From CAZGXI01 sp964529715 (lineage in GTDB: Bacteria > Chloroflexota > Anaerolineae > Aggregatilineales > Ch27), in assembly GCA_964529715.1 (NCBI GenBank), contig CAZGXI010000001.1, positions 124,001-188,000 of the forward strand: a stretch of DNA of 64,000 nt. The letters are read 5' to 3'. Shown here piece after piece: positions 31,626 to 40,939 of the stretch; within the stretch, counting starts at the first letter, position 1, and each line of letters starts with the position of its first letter. The position numbers were made by a program, and so were the translations under genes. Below the pieces are notes generated by a model, which saw only the letters and a list, made by a program, of their open reading frames with translations, was not told where the DNA came from and did no database searches.

Positions 31626-33160
31626 TCACAGTGCGATGCTGATCGAACAACTCATCGTCGAGACTTCCCCCGTCACATGTCCGCCCGATACATCCTGCCA
31701 GCCGTCAAGGATGGTCTGGACAAGGGTAAGCGTGTGTTCGCCGGACGGCAACGGTTGCGGCGGCAGATAGTAGTTGTATCCCCAGGGGCAGATAGGATCG
31801 TGCTGATGAGGGCCGCTCTGCACCAGCGCGCCCATATCCAGCGGTGCGCCGTCCAGATAAAGCTGGTAAGTCGCCGGATAGGGATGCGCCTTGCCGCTTT
31901 CCTCGGTGTCGAAACAACCAAGCCCCCAGCCGAAGCCAACCGGGTTTGCCAGCGGCAGGGCTGGCACGTACTCGCAGTTATTGTTGTGCCACATCAGATC
32001 GACCCGGCTGGGTTGGCCCCCACCTGGCGAAGTTGGCGCAGACGGCTGCGCCCCACCGCCGCCGCCCCCCGATGAGGCGGGACGGTATGGCCGGAGAGGA
32101 GCGTTACAACCGGTCCAATCCAGGTCGCGGAACCCGGCCCGACCCGCATGGTGACAGGCCGACTCGACCAGCGCCGCCATCGCGCTCCCCGGCGGATCGA
32201 CAATTTGCGACACCGCATCGACCCGGCCTGCGGCGTTCAGAGTCACAGCGAAAGCCGGAAACGCCTCGGCGATAGCATAGCGCGGCTGATCCAGCCGGAC
32301 ATTGACCCTGCCGACGGTTATCTCCAGGTGGCCTTGCAGCAGCACAATCACCAGCGCCGTGGCATCTCCGTCGCCGATAGACACACGGGCCAGGATCAAC
32401 GTCGAGCCGAGCGCGACTTCCAGACCGTTGACGTTGAGGGTGACTTCCACCTCTTGGGGGCTTTGCACAACGAGCGCGTTGGGCGCCTCCCGACAGCCTG
32501 GCTCGCCCAGGCCCGTCGTCAGATAAAATGCCTGCATAGGCCCATAACGTGGCACGCTGCTGTCTATAATAATGGGCAGAGACGCTAGTGCAGCCGTATC
32601 ATCGGCAACGACGAGTTCGCCCCAAATCCAGGCGCTGCCGCCATCCTCAAGGCTGACCTCATACCAGTCGCCCGCCGCGTTGACGCCGACCAACTGCACC
32701 GTCGTCGCCGCCGGGGCGCTCGTTACCACGTTGGCAGCAGTGGTCGGACGGCTGCGCAGGTTCGCCCCGGCAGTGACGACAGCCGCGACGGGCGTCACCG
32801 CTGAAGTGGCTTCTTCCGGTGGAACGGCGTTTTCTAGCGTCGTATCTCCCATTGCGCGCTGTCCATATCCAGCGGCGCCGTGCTCACCCGCCGCAAGTCC
32901 AGGAGAGGCGCGCGGTCGGCAGGCGCGCTGAACACCAGGTCGTCGCGCGGTTGCCAGAACTCCGCGTCTACGCGATTGTAGCCGTAGCAGGCCTCGTTAT
33001 TTCCTAAGCCGACGCACGATTCCTCGACAGTCTGGAGTGCCGCTTCCACCAGCGCCGAACACACTTCCTCACCATCACCTTGAGCACGGATTCCCGGCAC
33101 CGGCGATAGAGACAGCAACAGACCCAACACCAGCAACCATCCCACCGTTCGGCGAGACAT
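31626..33160 (-). pseudogene. Secreted SH3-domain protein broken by a small deletion and frameshift
   Basis: Two overlapping open frames carry one protein. The first (33160-32834) has a signal peptide (TVGWLLVLGLLLSLSPVPGI), ACYGYNRVDAEFWQPRD and LDMDSAQW, then stops after EIRR. The second (from the ATG at 32852) continues with MGDTTLENAVPPEEA, an SH3-like domain (GANLRSRPTTAANVVTSA) and a Gly/Pro-rich C-terminal domain. Related proteins, as I remember the family, have about 25 residues between QW and GD that are missing here. Only 19 bases overlap, so the second frame might still be translated by coupling, but it would lack a signal peptide. The full gene was probably a secreted SH3 protein in the VanW/PPC operon. 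Confidence 0.65.
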
Positions 33161-33202
33161 GGTCCTTCCTCTCTCTTCTCTATCGCCTACCTGCGATGCG
33201 GC

Positions 33203-35188
33203 TCACCCATTGCCCTGATCGGCGGGCGGCAAAGGAACGGCGTTGGGGTCTGCTGCGCCCGCCGGGCCACCTTCCACCGGGATTTCCCCCGGCGCGACCT
33301 GGATAACGGCCCGCCAGGGCAGGTAGTGGCTGAAAAAGTGATCCTCGAATTCCAGTTGCCCGTTGCGGAACACCTGGCGCGTCACGGTCACGTCCGCGCC
33401 ATCCACCGCCCAATCGACCTGGCGCGTCTGGCCGGGGGCGAGATCGGCGCTTTCCTCGTAGACAGTCGGGCCGTAGGGCACGATGTTGGTCACACGTGGG
33501 CCGATCTTGACCACCTCGCGCCCGACGCTGGTACTGTAGAACTTAAACGTGACGGTAGCGTTGTCGCGGTTGACGTAAGTCTCGATCAACAGGTGGTACG
33601 GCGTGTCGTTCAAAAAGCGGAAGTCTACCAGCGGCGAGTAGACGGTCGCATCCATGCCCACGCCCTCGCCGTATTCGTAGTACCCCACGCGATAGCCATG
33701 GGGGTAGCGTTCCAAAATGGGATAACCCGCGTAGAAAGCCGCCTGGAAAGCGGTGGTGCTCACCTGGCACACCCCGCCCCCGACCCCCCGAATGGTCCGC
33801 CCGCCAAAGATGATCAGCCCTTCCTCGAAACCCGACTCCGCGCTGACATCCCCCAGCCAGTGATTGAACGAGAACTCCTGCCCCGGCGGGATGACGATGC
33901 CGTGAAAGCGCGCAGCCGCCTGAGCGATGTTCGCCTGCCGGGAGGCCGTCGAGCCGAGGAAGTAGGTGGTCGCCTGAGAAACCAGTTCGGTGATGCCCAG
34001 GTCGGCGGCGGTCAGCCCGCCGTGCAATGCCGGCACCACGCGGCGAAAAGCCAATGGCACGCGGCGCGGAGTTGACGGGTCTTCGGCGGGCGTGAACAGG
34101 GCTTCCTCGATGCGCGCCAGCGTCGCCTCCACATCCAGTTCGCGCCCATCAACGCTGTCCTGGATAACCTCCAACTGGCGCGTTTCATCGTTGAAGATAA
34201 AGCGCGCGTCCTGCGGCTGCGTCGCCAACTGCGGCGCGACGCCGTTCAAGAAGCTGACGAACTGTTCCGGGTCCAGCCGAAGCGCGTAACTGGCCCTTCC
34301 ATCTTCGCCCGTCACGCGCTCAGCAGACAGCATCGTGGCGATGGTCTCCGGCGCGGCGACCCAGGGGCCGGCCTCCCCGCCCGATTCGGCGTCGGCGTAA
34401 AGCGCCAGCGGGGATGAGAGCGCCGCGCGCGCCTGCGCCGCTGCTTCTTCGACGGATACAACAGCGGGCAGCGTTTCCTCAATAACCAGCGGAATCTCCG
34501 CGCCGGAATCGAGCCGCAGGATTTCCGCGCGCAGCAGGTCCAGCGTGGCAGGAATGTTCACCGCGCGCCCGATCTGGCTTTCGGTCGCCAGCACGTCCGT
34601 CCCGGCCAGCACCAGGCTGGCATCGACGGCGGGCCGGTCGATCTCGCGGGCGATCTGCCGCAGCAGGCGTTCGGCGACAGTCTGGTCGTAGAGGATGATC
34701 GGGGAAATCGACCGCCCGTTGAACCACATCTCGGCCTGCGTAACCAGATTGGCAAACAGACCTTCGCTGCGGCCCAACTGCATCGCCGCATCGACCGTGC
34801 CGGTCACGTCGAAGGAGACGCCCAGCTCGCCCGCCGTCACCTGCCAGAAGTCGTCGCGGTCGCGGAAGGTGAACACCGCCTGATCGTCGTAGACAAAACG
34901 GGCATCGAGCACGCGGGCGGCCTCGTCGCGGGTCAGCCCGCCCAGGCTGACGCCGTAGGTCGAGACACCGGGGTAGATGCGGGCCGCGTATTGAATCTGG
35001 TGCGCCGCCACGAACAACCCGACCAACAGGGCCAGCAGGATCAGCCCGGTGGCGGTCAGCAGCGCCAGACGCGCCAGCCAGGTCCGCCAGCCGACAGATT
35101 CGCGCACGGCGCGGATCGGCTGTGTGTCGTCCAGCGCAGTGGATTCGCGGGTGGGAGCGTGTGAGGGTGCAATGTGGTGGGTGGTCAT
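33203..35188 (-). CDS. VanW-family membrane-anchored protein with YoaR-like domains
   Basis: Start at the ATG at 35188. The protein (661 residues) has one membrane helix near residue 40 (LLTATGLILLALLVGLFVAA). Two peptidoglycan-binding-like domains follow, the first opening with YPGVSTYGVSLGGLTRDEAA. The VanW domain then shows PPGQEFSFNHWLG and RGVGGGVCQVSTTAFQAAFY, with the conserved Cys and Ser-Thr-Thr. A G5-like tail ends the protein. VanW was first seen in vancomycin-resistance clusters, but its biochemical role is unknown; cell-wall association is the safest statement. It heads the minus-strand set with the SH3 and PPC genes (42-base gap). Confidence 0.87.
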   Translation of the reverse strand: MTTHHIAPSHAPTRESTALDDTQPIRAVRESVGWRTWLARLALLTATGLILLALLVGLFVAAHQIQYAARIYPGVSTYGVSLGGLTRDEAARVLDARFVYDDQAVFTFRDRDDFWQVTAGELGVSFDVTGTVDAAMQLGRSEGLFANLVTQAEMWFNGRSISPIILYDQTVAERLLRQIAREIDRPAVDASLVLAGTDVLATESQIGRAVNIPATLDLLRAEILRLDSGAEIPLVIEETLPAVVSVEEAAAQARAALSSPLALYADAESGGEAGPWVAAPETIATMLSAERVTGEDGRASYALRLDPEQFVSFLNGVAPQLATQPQDARFIFNDETRQLEVIQDSVDGRELDVEATLARIEEALFTPAEDPSTPRRVPLAFRRVVPALHGGLTAADLGITELVSQATTYFLGSTASRQANIAQAAARFHGIVIPPGQEFSFNHWLGDVSAESGFEEGLIIFGGRTIRGVGGGVCQVSTTAFQAAFYAGYPILERYPHGYRVGYYEYGEGVGMDATVYSPLVDFRFLNDTPYHLLIETYVNRDNATVTFKFYSTSVGREVVKIGPRVTNIVPYGPTVYEESADLAPGQTRQVDWAVDGADVTVTRQVFRNGQLEFEDHFFSHYLPWRAVIQVAPGEIPVEGGPAGAADPNAVPLPPADQGNG

Positions 35189-35319
35189 GGCGGCTCGCGT
35201 CGTAACAATACAAATCCTGGTGCGAACGGATATGCGTATCGTATCATTTTCGCCGCGCCGGGACAATCACCCGCTCCAGTATTCACCCAAATCACCTCAA
35301 TGATTCTCATTTTGGGGGA

Positions 35320-35348
35320 TTGACACGGCCTCAACATCGTTGTAGACT
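35320..35348 (+). promoter_or_regulatory. Near-consensus sigma-70 promoter of the 32-residue peptide gene
   Basis: TTGACA (35320-35325) and TAGACT (35343-35348) are separated by exactly 17 bases. The start of transcription would fall near 35355, about 28 bases before the ATG. It is the best -35/-10 pair I found in the window. Confidence 0.8.
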
Positions 35349-35382
35349 GAACAAGGTACTCTGAAGAAAGGAGCAGGCGCTC

Positions 35383-35481
35383 ATGGCGCACATCAGTAAA
35401 ATGATGCGTTTCAGCAACAACACCATCGGCGGCGATGTTGCTGGTTCCTTGTCGTATTGCGCCTGCTGCCCGGTCGCCTAG
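35383..35481 (+). CDS. 32-residue Cys-tailed peptide, RiPP-precursor-like or leader peptide
   Basis: AAAGGAG (35367-35373) stands nine bases before the ATG. The 32-residue peptide runs from MAHISKMMRF through NNTIGGDVAG to SLSYCACCPVA and a TAG stop. Three Cys lie in the last seven residues, after a Gly-Gly that could be a leader cleavage point. I do not recognise the family. A private near-consensus promoter lies upstream and two terminators lie downstream, so this is a separate, highly expressed unit. An ABC-2 transporter gene pair begins 235 bases later. It may be a peptide precursor exported by that transporter. Alternatively it is a Cys-codon leader peptide: bases 35372-35380 pair perfectly with the Cys codons at 35459-35467. 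No modifying enzyme is adjacent. Confidence 0.65.
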   Translation: MAHISKMMRFSNNTIGGDVAGSLSYCACCPVA

Positions 35482-35505
35482 ACAACACTCAGGCAGAACA
35501 CCGAG

Positions 35506-35534
35506 GGCCGTGGGCGCAACCCCACGGCCTTTTT
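35506..35534 (+). terminator. Rho-independent terminator T1 after the peptide gene
   Basis: GGCCGTGGG pairs perfectly with CCCACGGCC around a six-base loop, followed by TTTTT. It begins 25 bases after the peptide stop codon. This is a strong intrinsic terminator. Confidence 0.85.
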
Positions 35535-35557
35535 GTTGCCCTCATCCCGTTTGGGGA

Positions 35558-35589
35558 GAGCCGTGGGGAGAACCCTGCGGCTCTTTTTT
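35558..35589 (+). terminator. Rho-independent terminator T2 in tandem
   Basis: GAGCCGTGGGG pairs with CCCTGCGGCTC (two G-T pairs) around a four-base loop, followed by TTTTTT. It backs up T1, 24 bases downstream, and isolates the peptide gene from the transporter operon. Confidence 0.85.
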
Positions 35590-35646
35590 GTTGTCGCCGC
35601 AGGCCAAAACGGCAAGGACCAGGCGAATAAACCGCCCCACGCAGCG

Positions 35647-35675
35647 TTGGGTTTTTAGAACATATGTGCTATACT
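35647..35675 (+). promoter_or_regulatory. Promoter of the ABC transporter operon
   Basis: TTGGGT and TATACT are separated by 17 bases. The predicted start of transcription, near 35682, is about 35 bases before the ATP-binding-protein gene. The operon therefore does not depend on read-through from the peptide gene. Confidence 0.65.
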
Positions 35676-35716
35676 GGTCGCTTCCTTCATCGGATCGCGG
35701 CTTCAGAAGGAGAAAA

Positions 35717-36622
<906 letters not shown>

Positions 36623-36636
36623 GCCTTCACCCCCTA

Positions 36637-36663
36637 CCCCCCTCTCCCACATGGAGAGGGGGG
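36637..36663. repeat. CCCCTCTCC/GGAGAGGGG hairpin between the ABC genes
   Basis: CCCCCCTCTCC pairs with GGAGAGGGGGG (11 base pairs, five-base loop). Hairpins of this exact type are widespread intergenic repeats in many bacterial genomes. Lying within an operon, it may tune the ratio of the two subunits by RNA stability or partial termination. Confidence 0.6.
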
Positions 36664-36682
36664 CAACGAGGAAAACGACGCA

Positions 36683-37519
36683 ATGTTGAAAAATGTCGAT
36701 CTGAAGCTGGAAACAACACAGGGTTACGCCTTCGTAGCGCGTAACTTCAACCTGGTCAAACGCTACTGGGGTTGGGAAGTAGTGTGGCTGGCCTATACAT
36801 CGGCCAATGCACTGGCGGTGGCGTTCATCGGCGCGGGATCAGCCATGATTACCGGCCAGGAGAACATCGACACGCGCTTCTTCACCATCTACCTGCTGAT
36901 CGGGACGCTGGTGTGGCACTTCCTGTCCGGCATCTTCCACAACATCAGCGAGATGATCCAGTGGGAACGCTGGGAAGGAACCATCGAGTACACCTTCATG
37001 GCCCCGGTGCGACGCTTCACCCAGATCATCGGGCAGGCCAGTTTCGCCGTAAGCTACAGCCTGCTGTTCACCATGGCGATTGGCGCGATTGTGATCAGCT
37101 TCTTCTCGCTGGACATGAGCAACGCCAATCTGCCCGGCACGATCCTGGTGCTGCTGGCGGGAAGTCTGTCGTTCGTCGGCATCGGCGCGGTGGCGAGCAT
37201 CCTGCCGCTGCTGTACCCGGAGCGCGGCGCGCAGATGACCAACATTGTGCAGGCGTTCCTGCTGCTGGTATCGGGCGTGTACTACCCGATTGAAGTGCTG
37301 CCGGAGGCGCTGCAACTGGTGGCCAAGCTCTCGCCCGCCTCCTACGTGTTGAGTGGCATCCGCGCGGCCATCCTGGACGGCGCGCCGACGGCGGACCTGT
37401 GGGGTTACATCGTGCCGCTGCTGGTGATGGGCGCCATCGGGTTGCCGCTGGGGGTGTGGGCCTTCCGCCAGGCGGAAACCTACGCCAAGAAGCATGGTAA
37501 GTTGAAACGAGTCGGGTAA
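36683..37519 (+). CDS. ABC-2-type transporter permease
   Basis: The protein (278 residues) has six membrane helices (VVWLAYTSANALAVAFIGAG, IYLLIGTLVWHFLSG, FAVSYSLLFTMAIGAIVISF, ILVLLAGSLSFVGIGAVASI, IVQAFLLLVSGVYYPIEVLP and VPLLVMGAIGLPLGVW). The motif SGVYYPIEVLPEALQLVAKLSP is the ABC-2 signature. With the upstream ATP-binding protein it should form an exporter of two plus two subunits. A weak GAGGAAA precedes the ATG. Confidence 0.9.
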   Translation: MLKNVDLKLETTQGYAFVARNFNLVKRYWGWEVVWLAYTSANALAVAFIGAGSAMITGQENIDTRFFTIYLLIGTLVWHFLSGIFHNISEMIQWERWEGTIEYTFMAPVRRFTQIIGQASFAVSYSLLFTMAIGAIVISFFSLDMSNANLPGTILVLLAGSLSFVGIGAVASILPLLYPERGAQMTNIVQAFLLLVSGVYYPIEVLPEALQLVAKLSPASYVLSGIRAAILDGAPTADLWGYIVPLLVMGAIGLPLGVWAFRQAETYAKKHGKLKRVG

Positions 37520-37594
37520 GCAAGCTGTCAGCAATCCGCCGCCGGCGCTCCGCTTACCCCCTTCCTGGGCAACCGGGACAAGGAACGGACTGCA

Positions 37595-38122
37595 ATGACT
37601 ACGGCATGGATGACAGTCGAGATGGACGAATCGCCGCCTGCCCCACAGTGGCCGGTCGGCGTGACCTTGTGGACGCACGTTCCTGGCCAGGATGACCGGG
37701 GCGTTTATGAGCTGATGGCAGCGGCCTTTGCCGATCACTGGGGCTACCTGCCGCTGCCATTTGAGCAGTGGATGGACTGGCGCGCCAATGGCCGTGATGA
37801 CGGGAACTCGCTGTGGTTCCTGGCAATGGACCGCAGCGGCGCGATTGTCGGCGCGGTGCTGTGCCGCCTGCAAAATACGCCCGGCCCGGAGATGGACTGG
37901 GTGGTGCAGTGGGGCGTCCGGCCCGGCTGGCAGGAACGCGGTCTGAGCGCAGCGTTGCTGCGCCATGCCTGCGGCCAGATTTATCGGCGTGGGCAGCGAC
38001 GCCTGGCAATGCGGGTTGCGGCCCAGGCATTGGCCTGCGCGGCTTCCCTATACGAGCAGATCGGTATGCGCGTCGTCCCGCATATGGATGCACGCGCGGC
38101 GCTGTGCATCTTTGGAAACTAA
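37595..38122 (+). CDS. GNAT acetyltransferase, single domain left from a tandem-GNAT gene
   Basis: The protein (175 residues) matches the second half of the tandem GNAT encoded at 38476. Compare ESPPAPQWPVGVTLWTHVPG with DTPPAAPQWPAGVTVRTFMPG, and LRHACGQIYRRGQRRLAMRV with LQHAFVELYRRGQRRVGLGV. The acetyl-CoA loop (RPGWQERGLSAALL) is present. Only a few residues (MTTAW) come before this domain, where its neighbour has a complete first GNAT domain. It was probably created by in-frame loss of the first domain. The substrate is unknown. It may still be active, since one domain carries the cofactor site. The next small gene overlaps it (TAATG). Confidence 0.8.
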   Translation: MTTAWMTVEMDESPPAPQWPVGVTLWTHVPGQDDRGVYELMAAAFADHWGYLPLPFEQWMDWRANGRDDGNSLWFLAMDRSGAIVGAVLCRLQNTPGPEMDWVVQWGVRPGWQERGLSAALLRHACGQIYRRGQRRLAMRVAAQALACAASLYEQIGMRVVPHMDARAALCIFGN

Positions 38123-38169
38123 TGACTACCCGTAAGAGCGGGTTTATGCCTGAAGTATTGGAGGCCATG

Positions 38170-38415
38170 ATGTTATCGCACCATTCCCTGACGGGAAAAC
38201 AATTGGACGATCAACATCGGGAGCAGTTGCAGCGTCTGGTGCAACAGCCGCCTGTGTTGGAAAAAGCGGCCCGGTTCGTGTGGCGCACCCTGCTGCGCGC
38301 CCTGGGATTCGGCCTGCTGCACGGCGGACGCCTGCTCCTGAACCTGTCACAGCCCGTCCCAGAGCGACAGCCGTCCCCCGACCTGCTGCCGCTCACCTCG
38401 TTCCCCAACGATTGA
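38170..38415 (+). CDS. Small hypothetical protein between GNAT genes
   Basis: The ATG at 38170 has GGAGG five bases upstream; an in-frame ATG at 38122 overlaps the previous stop codon and could start a 97-residue version. The 81-residue form reads LSHHSLTGKQLDDQHREQLQ, then an amphipathic and hydrophobic stretch (LLRALGFGLLHGGRLLLNLS). No domain is recognised. The gene shares the direction and close spacing of the ABC/GNAT cluster and may belong with it. Confidence 0.5.
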   Translation: MLSHHSLTGKQLDDQHREQLQRLVQQPPVLEKAARFVWRTLLRALGFGLLHGGRLLLNLSQPVPERQPSPDLLPLTSFPND

Positions 38416-38475
38416 TGCGATCGGCGCAGCGGCGGCGTGTATGCCGCCGCTGCCCCCTGACGAAAGGACTTGATT

Positions 38476-39480
38476 ATGGCAATCGCCGTTGCCACCCAAG
38501 AATTCCTGGTCCGCCCGGCAGTGCTGGACGACGTCGAAGCCGCCGTCGAACTGTTCAACACCTGCGACCTGGCGGATGCCGGCGCAGCGGGTTTCACCGT
38601 TGAAGATGTCCGCAACGAATGGGTATCGCCCGGTTTCGACCCGGCGACGGACATCCGCATCGTGACCACGCCTGCCGGCCAGATGGTCGGCTACATCGAA
38701 GTGTGGGATACCGTGCCGCACGTGCGCGTCTGGCTGTGGGGCTGCACTCACCCGGATTACCGAGGACAAGGCATCGGCGCGCGTCTGCTCCACTGGGCCG
38801 AAGAGCGCGCCCGGCAGGCTGTCGCCAAAGCCCCGGCGGGGGCGCGCGTGTCCATGCAGATCGGCGCATTGAGCAACAATCAGACCGCCCGCGACCTGTT
38901 CCAGTCGGCAGGGTTCACCCTGGTCCGCCGCTCGTACCGCATGGCCATCGACCTGGATACACCGCCTGCTGCGCCGCAGTGGCCAGCGGGCGTGACGGTG
39001 CGGACATTCATGCCCGGCGTAGACGATGAGGCGACGTACCTGGCGATGGAGGACGCCTTTCAGGATCACTGGGGCTACGTGCGCCGCCCGTTTGAAGAAG
39101 GATTCGCGCGGTGGCGGCACTTTAGTATGGACGACACCTTCGACCCATCGCTGTGGTTCCTGGCAATCGACGGCGACGAGATCGCCGGAATCTCGCTGTG
39201 CAGGCCATACGTCTACGACGACCCGGCGATGGGCTGGGTCGGCACCCTGGGCGTGCGCCGCCCCTGGCGGCGGCAGGGACTCGGCATGGCCCTGCTCCAG
39301 CATGCGTTCGTGGAACTCTACCGGCGTGGTCAGCGGCGCGTAGGCCTGGGCGTGGATGCCAGCAGTCTGACCGGCGCAACGCGCCTTTACGAAAAAGCCG
39401 GGATGCGCGTCATCCGCGAATATCTGACCTACGAAAAAGAGTTACGCGCCGGGCAGGAACTGAGCACACAGACGCTTTAG
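38476..39480 (+). CDS. Tandem GNAT acetyltransferase
   Basis: The protein (334 residues) holds two GNAT domains. The first (residues 10-155) has THPDYRGQGIGARLLHWAEE as the acetyl-CoA loop. The second (165-325) has RRPWRRQGLGMALLQHAFVE. Such tandem GNATs are common in Chloroflexota and include mycothiol-synthase-like and antibiotic-modifying members, but the substrate cannot be told. GAAAGGA lies seven bases before the ATG. The shorter GNAT upstream is its paralogue. Confidence 0.88.
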   Translation: MAIAVATQEFLVRPAVLDDVEAAVELFNTCDLADAGAAGFTVEDVRNEWVSPGFDPATDIRIVTTPAGQMVGYIEVWDTVPHVRVWLWGCTHPDYRGQGIGARLLHWAEERARQAVAKAPAGARVSMQIGALSNNQTARDLFQSAGFTLVRRSYRMAIDLDTPPAAPQWPAGVTVRTFMPGVDDEATYLAMEDAFQDHWGYVRRPFEEGFARWRHFSMDDTFDPSLWFLAIDGDEIAGISLCRPYVYDDPAMGWVGTLGVRRPWRRQGLGMALLQHAFVELYRRGQRRVGLGVDASSLTGATRLYEKAGMRVIREYLTYEKELRAGQELSTQTL

Positions 39481-39508
39481 AGGCCATTCTCTCTCGCGTA
39501 ACACTGTG

Positions 39509-39535
39509 GTCGCGGCGGATTTCCTCCGCCGCGAC
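39509..39535 (+). terminator. Hairpin after the tandem GNAT gene
   Basis: GTCGCGGCGGA pairs perfectly with TCCGCCGCGAC around five bases. No T-run follows, so it may stabilise the RNA end rather than terminate alone. Confidence 0.5.
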
Positions 39536-39560
39536 GGTGTTTCGGGTATACTTCCCGGCC

Positions 39561-40340
39561 ATGCAGCAATGGCTATCGATGATCGTTCACCGAGAAGTTA
39601 TCCCGGTTTTGTTCCTGATCCTGGCGGGCTGCGCACCGGCACCGACACCCCCGACTCCCGCCGCGCTCGCGCCGCCCACAACACCCGCGCCAACGGCAGG
39701 GCCGACCGTTACGCCTTACGCCAGCCAGGCGATCCCGCGCGTGCCGACCCTGGCCGAGACGCCGACGTCCTGGCTGGTCAGCCTGCCTGGCATAACGCCG
39801 CTTCCTCCCAGCGGCACGCTGCTGTTTCCTCTACCAATGCGCGTGGCAGAAACGCCACCTCCATCCCTGGACTGCGCCGACATCTACCCACCGGACGCCG
39901 TGCTGACCGTCGCCCTGGGCAACACCACCGTCGAACAGGCCGTCGCCGCGTTCGGGCCGCTCCTCAGCGTCAGCGGCAGGCCACCGCGCTACCGCTTCGA
40001 GGATCGCGGCTGCGTGCTGCTGCTGACAGTGGGAACCACTTACGTCCAGACCGCTGAACTCAGCCCCTACTTCTCCCTGGGCGATCTGCTGGCCCGCTAC
40101 GGCAACCCACCTGCTGTTGCCCAGATTCGCGCCAGCATCCACCTGCCGGGCCGCGACCGGCTGGCCCTGCTCTACCCGGAGCAAGGGCTGGCGGCGCTGT
40201 TCGAGGACACACCTGCCAGCCTATCGACGTTGATCCCCGAACTGTGGCTGGGCGCGCCGACCGATCTGCGTGGGCTGCTGCGCGCGCTCGGCGATACCGA
40301 GGCCACCGTACTGGAGCACTGGCAACCGCCACTGTTCTGA
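39561..40340 (+). CDS. Lipoprotein of unknown function
   Basis: The start at 39561 gives EVIPVLFLILAGCAPAPTPP, a lipoprotein signal and lipobox followed by a Pro/Thr-rich spacer. A TATACT box eight bases before the ATG hints at a very short leader; an ATG at 39579 is an alternative. The mature part (about 150 residues) has LDCADIYPPDAVLTVALGNT and LLARYGNPPAVAQIR. I do not recognise a domain. It is probably anchored outside the membrane. Confidence 0.65.
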   Translation: MQQWLSMIVHREVIPVLFLILAGCAPAPTPPTPAALAPPTTPAPTAGPTVTPYASQAIPRVPTLAETPTSWLVSLPGITPLPPSGTLLFPLPMRVAETPPPSLDCADIYPPDAVLTVALGNTTVEQAVAAFGPLLSVSGRPPRYRFEDRGCVLLLTVGTTYVQTAELSPYFSLGDLLARYGNPPAVAQIRASIHLPGRDRLALLYPEQGLAALFEDTPASLSTLIPELWLGAPTDLRGLLRALGDTEATVLEHWQPPLF

Positions 40341-40446
40341 GAGGCAGGTTACAAGACGACCCGGTCTGCCAATGGTGCAGCAGCGCGCGCTAGTGTACAA
40401 TGCGCGGCTGTACTCAACGCTCCCCGCCTGGGAAAGGATGCCTCTT

Positions 40447-40866
40447 ATGTGCCCGCAAGGCGCTAACCTGGACACATTTCAGGAAGTTCTTCGCCTATTA
40501 ATCCCCGGCTGTATGAATCGGCCGATTTGGGACATCATCCTGTATCTGATCCTGTTATTCGCCATCATCGTCATGGCGATGCAGCCGGAGGGGTCGTTTA
40601 ACGTCACGCTGATGATGGCCGCCGTCATCATCGCGGTATTCGTGGATAAAATCCAGTTGTTTGGTCTGTGTGGGTTGGAAGTGCTGCTCATTCGGATCGT
40701 CATGTTCCTTGGCCCCCTGATCACAGCGGGCATCACGCAGAATCCAAAGGCGCGCGCGCCTGCCCTTATTACGGTGGGCTTGGCGCTCTTCTACACCTTT
40801 ATCCTGTGGGCGCTTGAACTGAACAGCGTCACCTGCCCGTGCACGCCGCGCGACGTGGGCTGCTGA
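40447..40866 (+). CDS. Four-helix membrane protein of unknown function
   Basis: The ATG at 40447 is eight bases from GGAAAGGA. The 139-residue protein has four hydrophobic segments (IILYLILLFAIIVMAM, TLMMAAVIIAVFVDKI, IVMFLGPLITAGI and ALITVGLALFYTFILWAL). It ends with TCPCTPRDVGC, which could bind a metal or form disulphides outside. No family is recognised. Confidence 0.55.
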   Translation: MCPQGANLDTFQEVLRLLIPGCMNRPIWDIILYLILLFAIIVMAMQPEGSFNVTLMMAAVIIAVFVDKIQLFGLCGLEVLLIRIVMFLGPLITAGITQNPKARAPALITVGLALFYTFILWALELNSVTCPCTPRDVGC

Positions 40867-40884
40867 GGGTCTGAACACAAAAAA

Positions 40885-40907
40885 GAGGGGCGACCGCGTT
40901 GGTCGCC
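40885..40907. terminator. Bidirectional terminator
   Basis: GGGGCGACC pairs with GGTCGCCCC around five bases. An A-run (40876-40882) on the left gives a T-run for the minus-strand ilvE transcript, and CCTTCGTTT follows on the right. It lies between converging genes. Confidence 0.75.
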
Positions 40908-40939
40908 CCCTTCGTTTGGCAGTCTTTTCCAGGGCCGCA

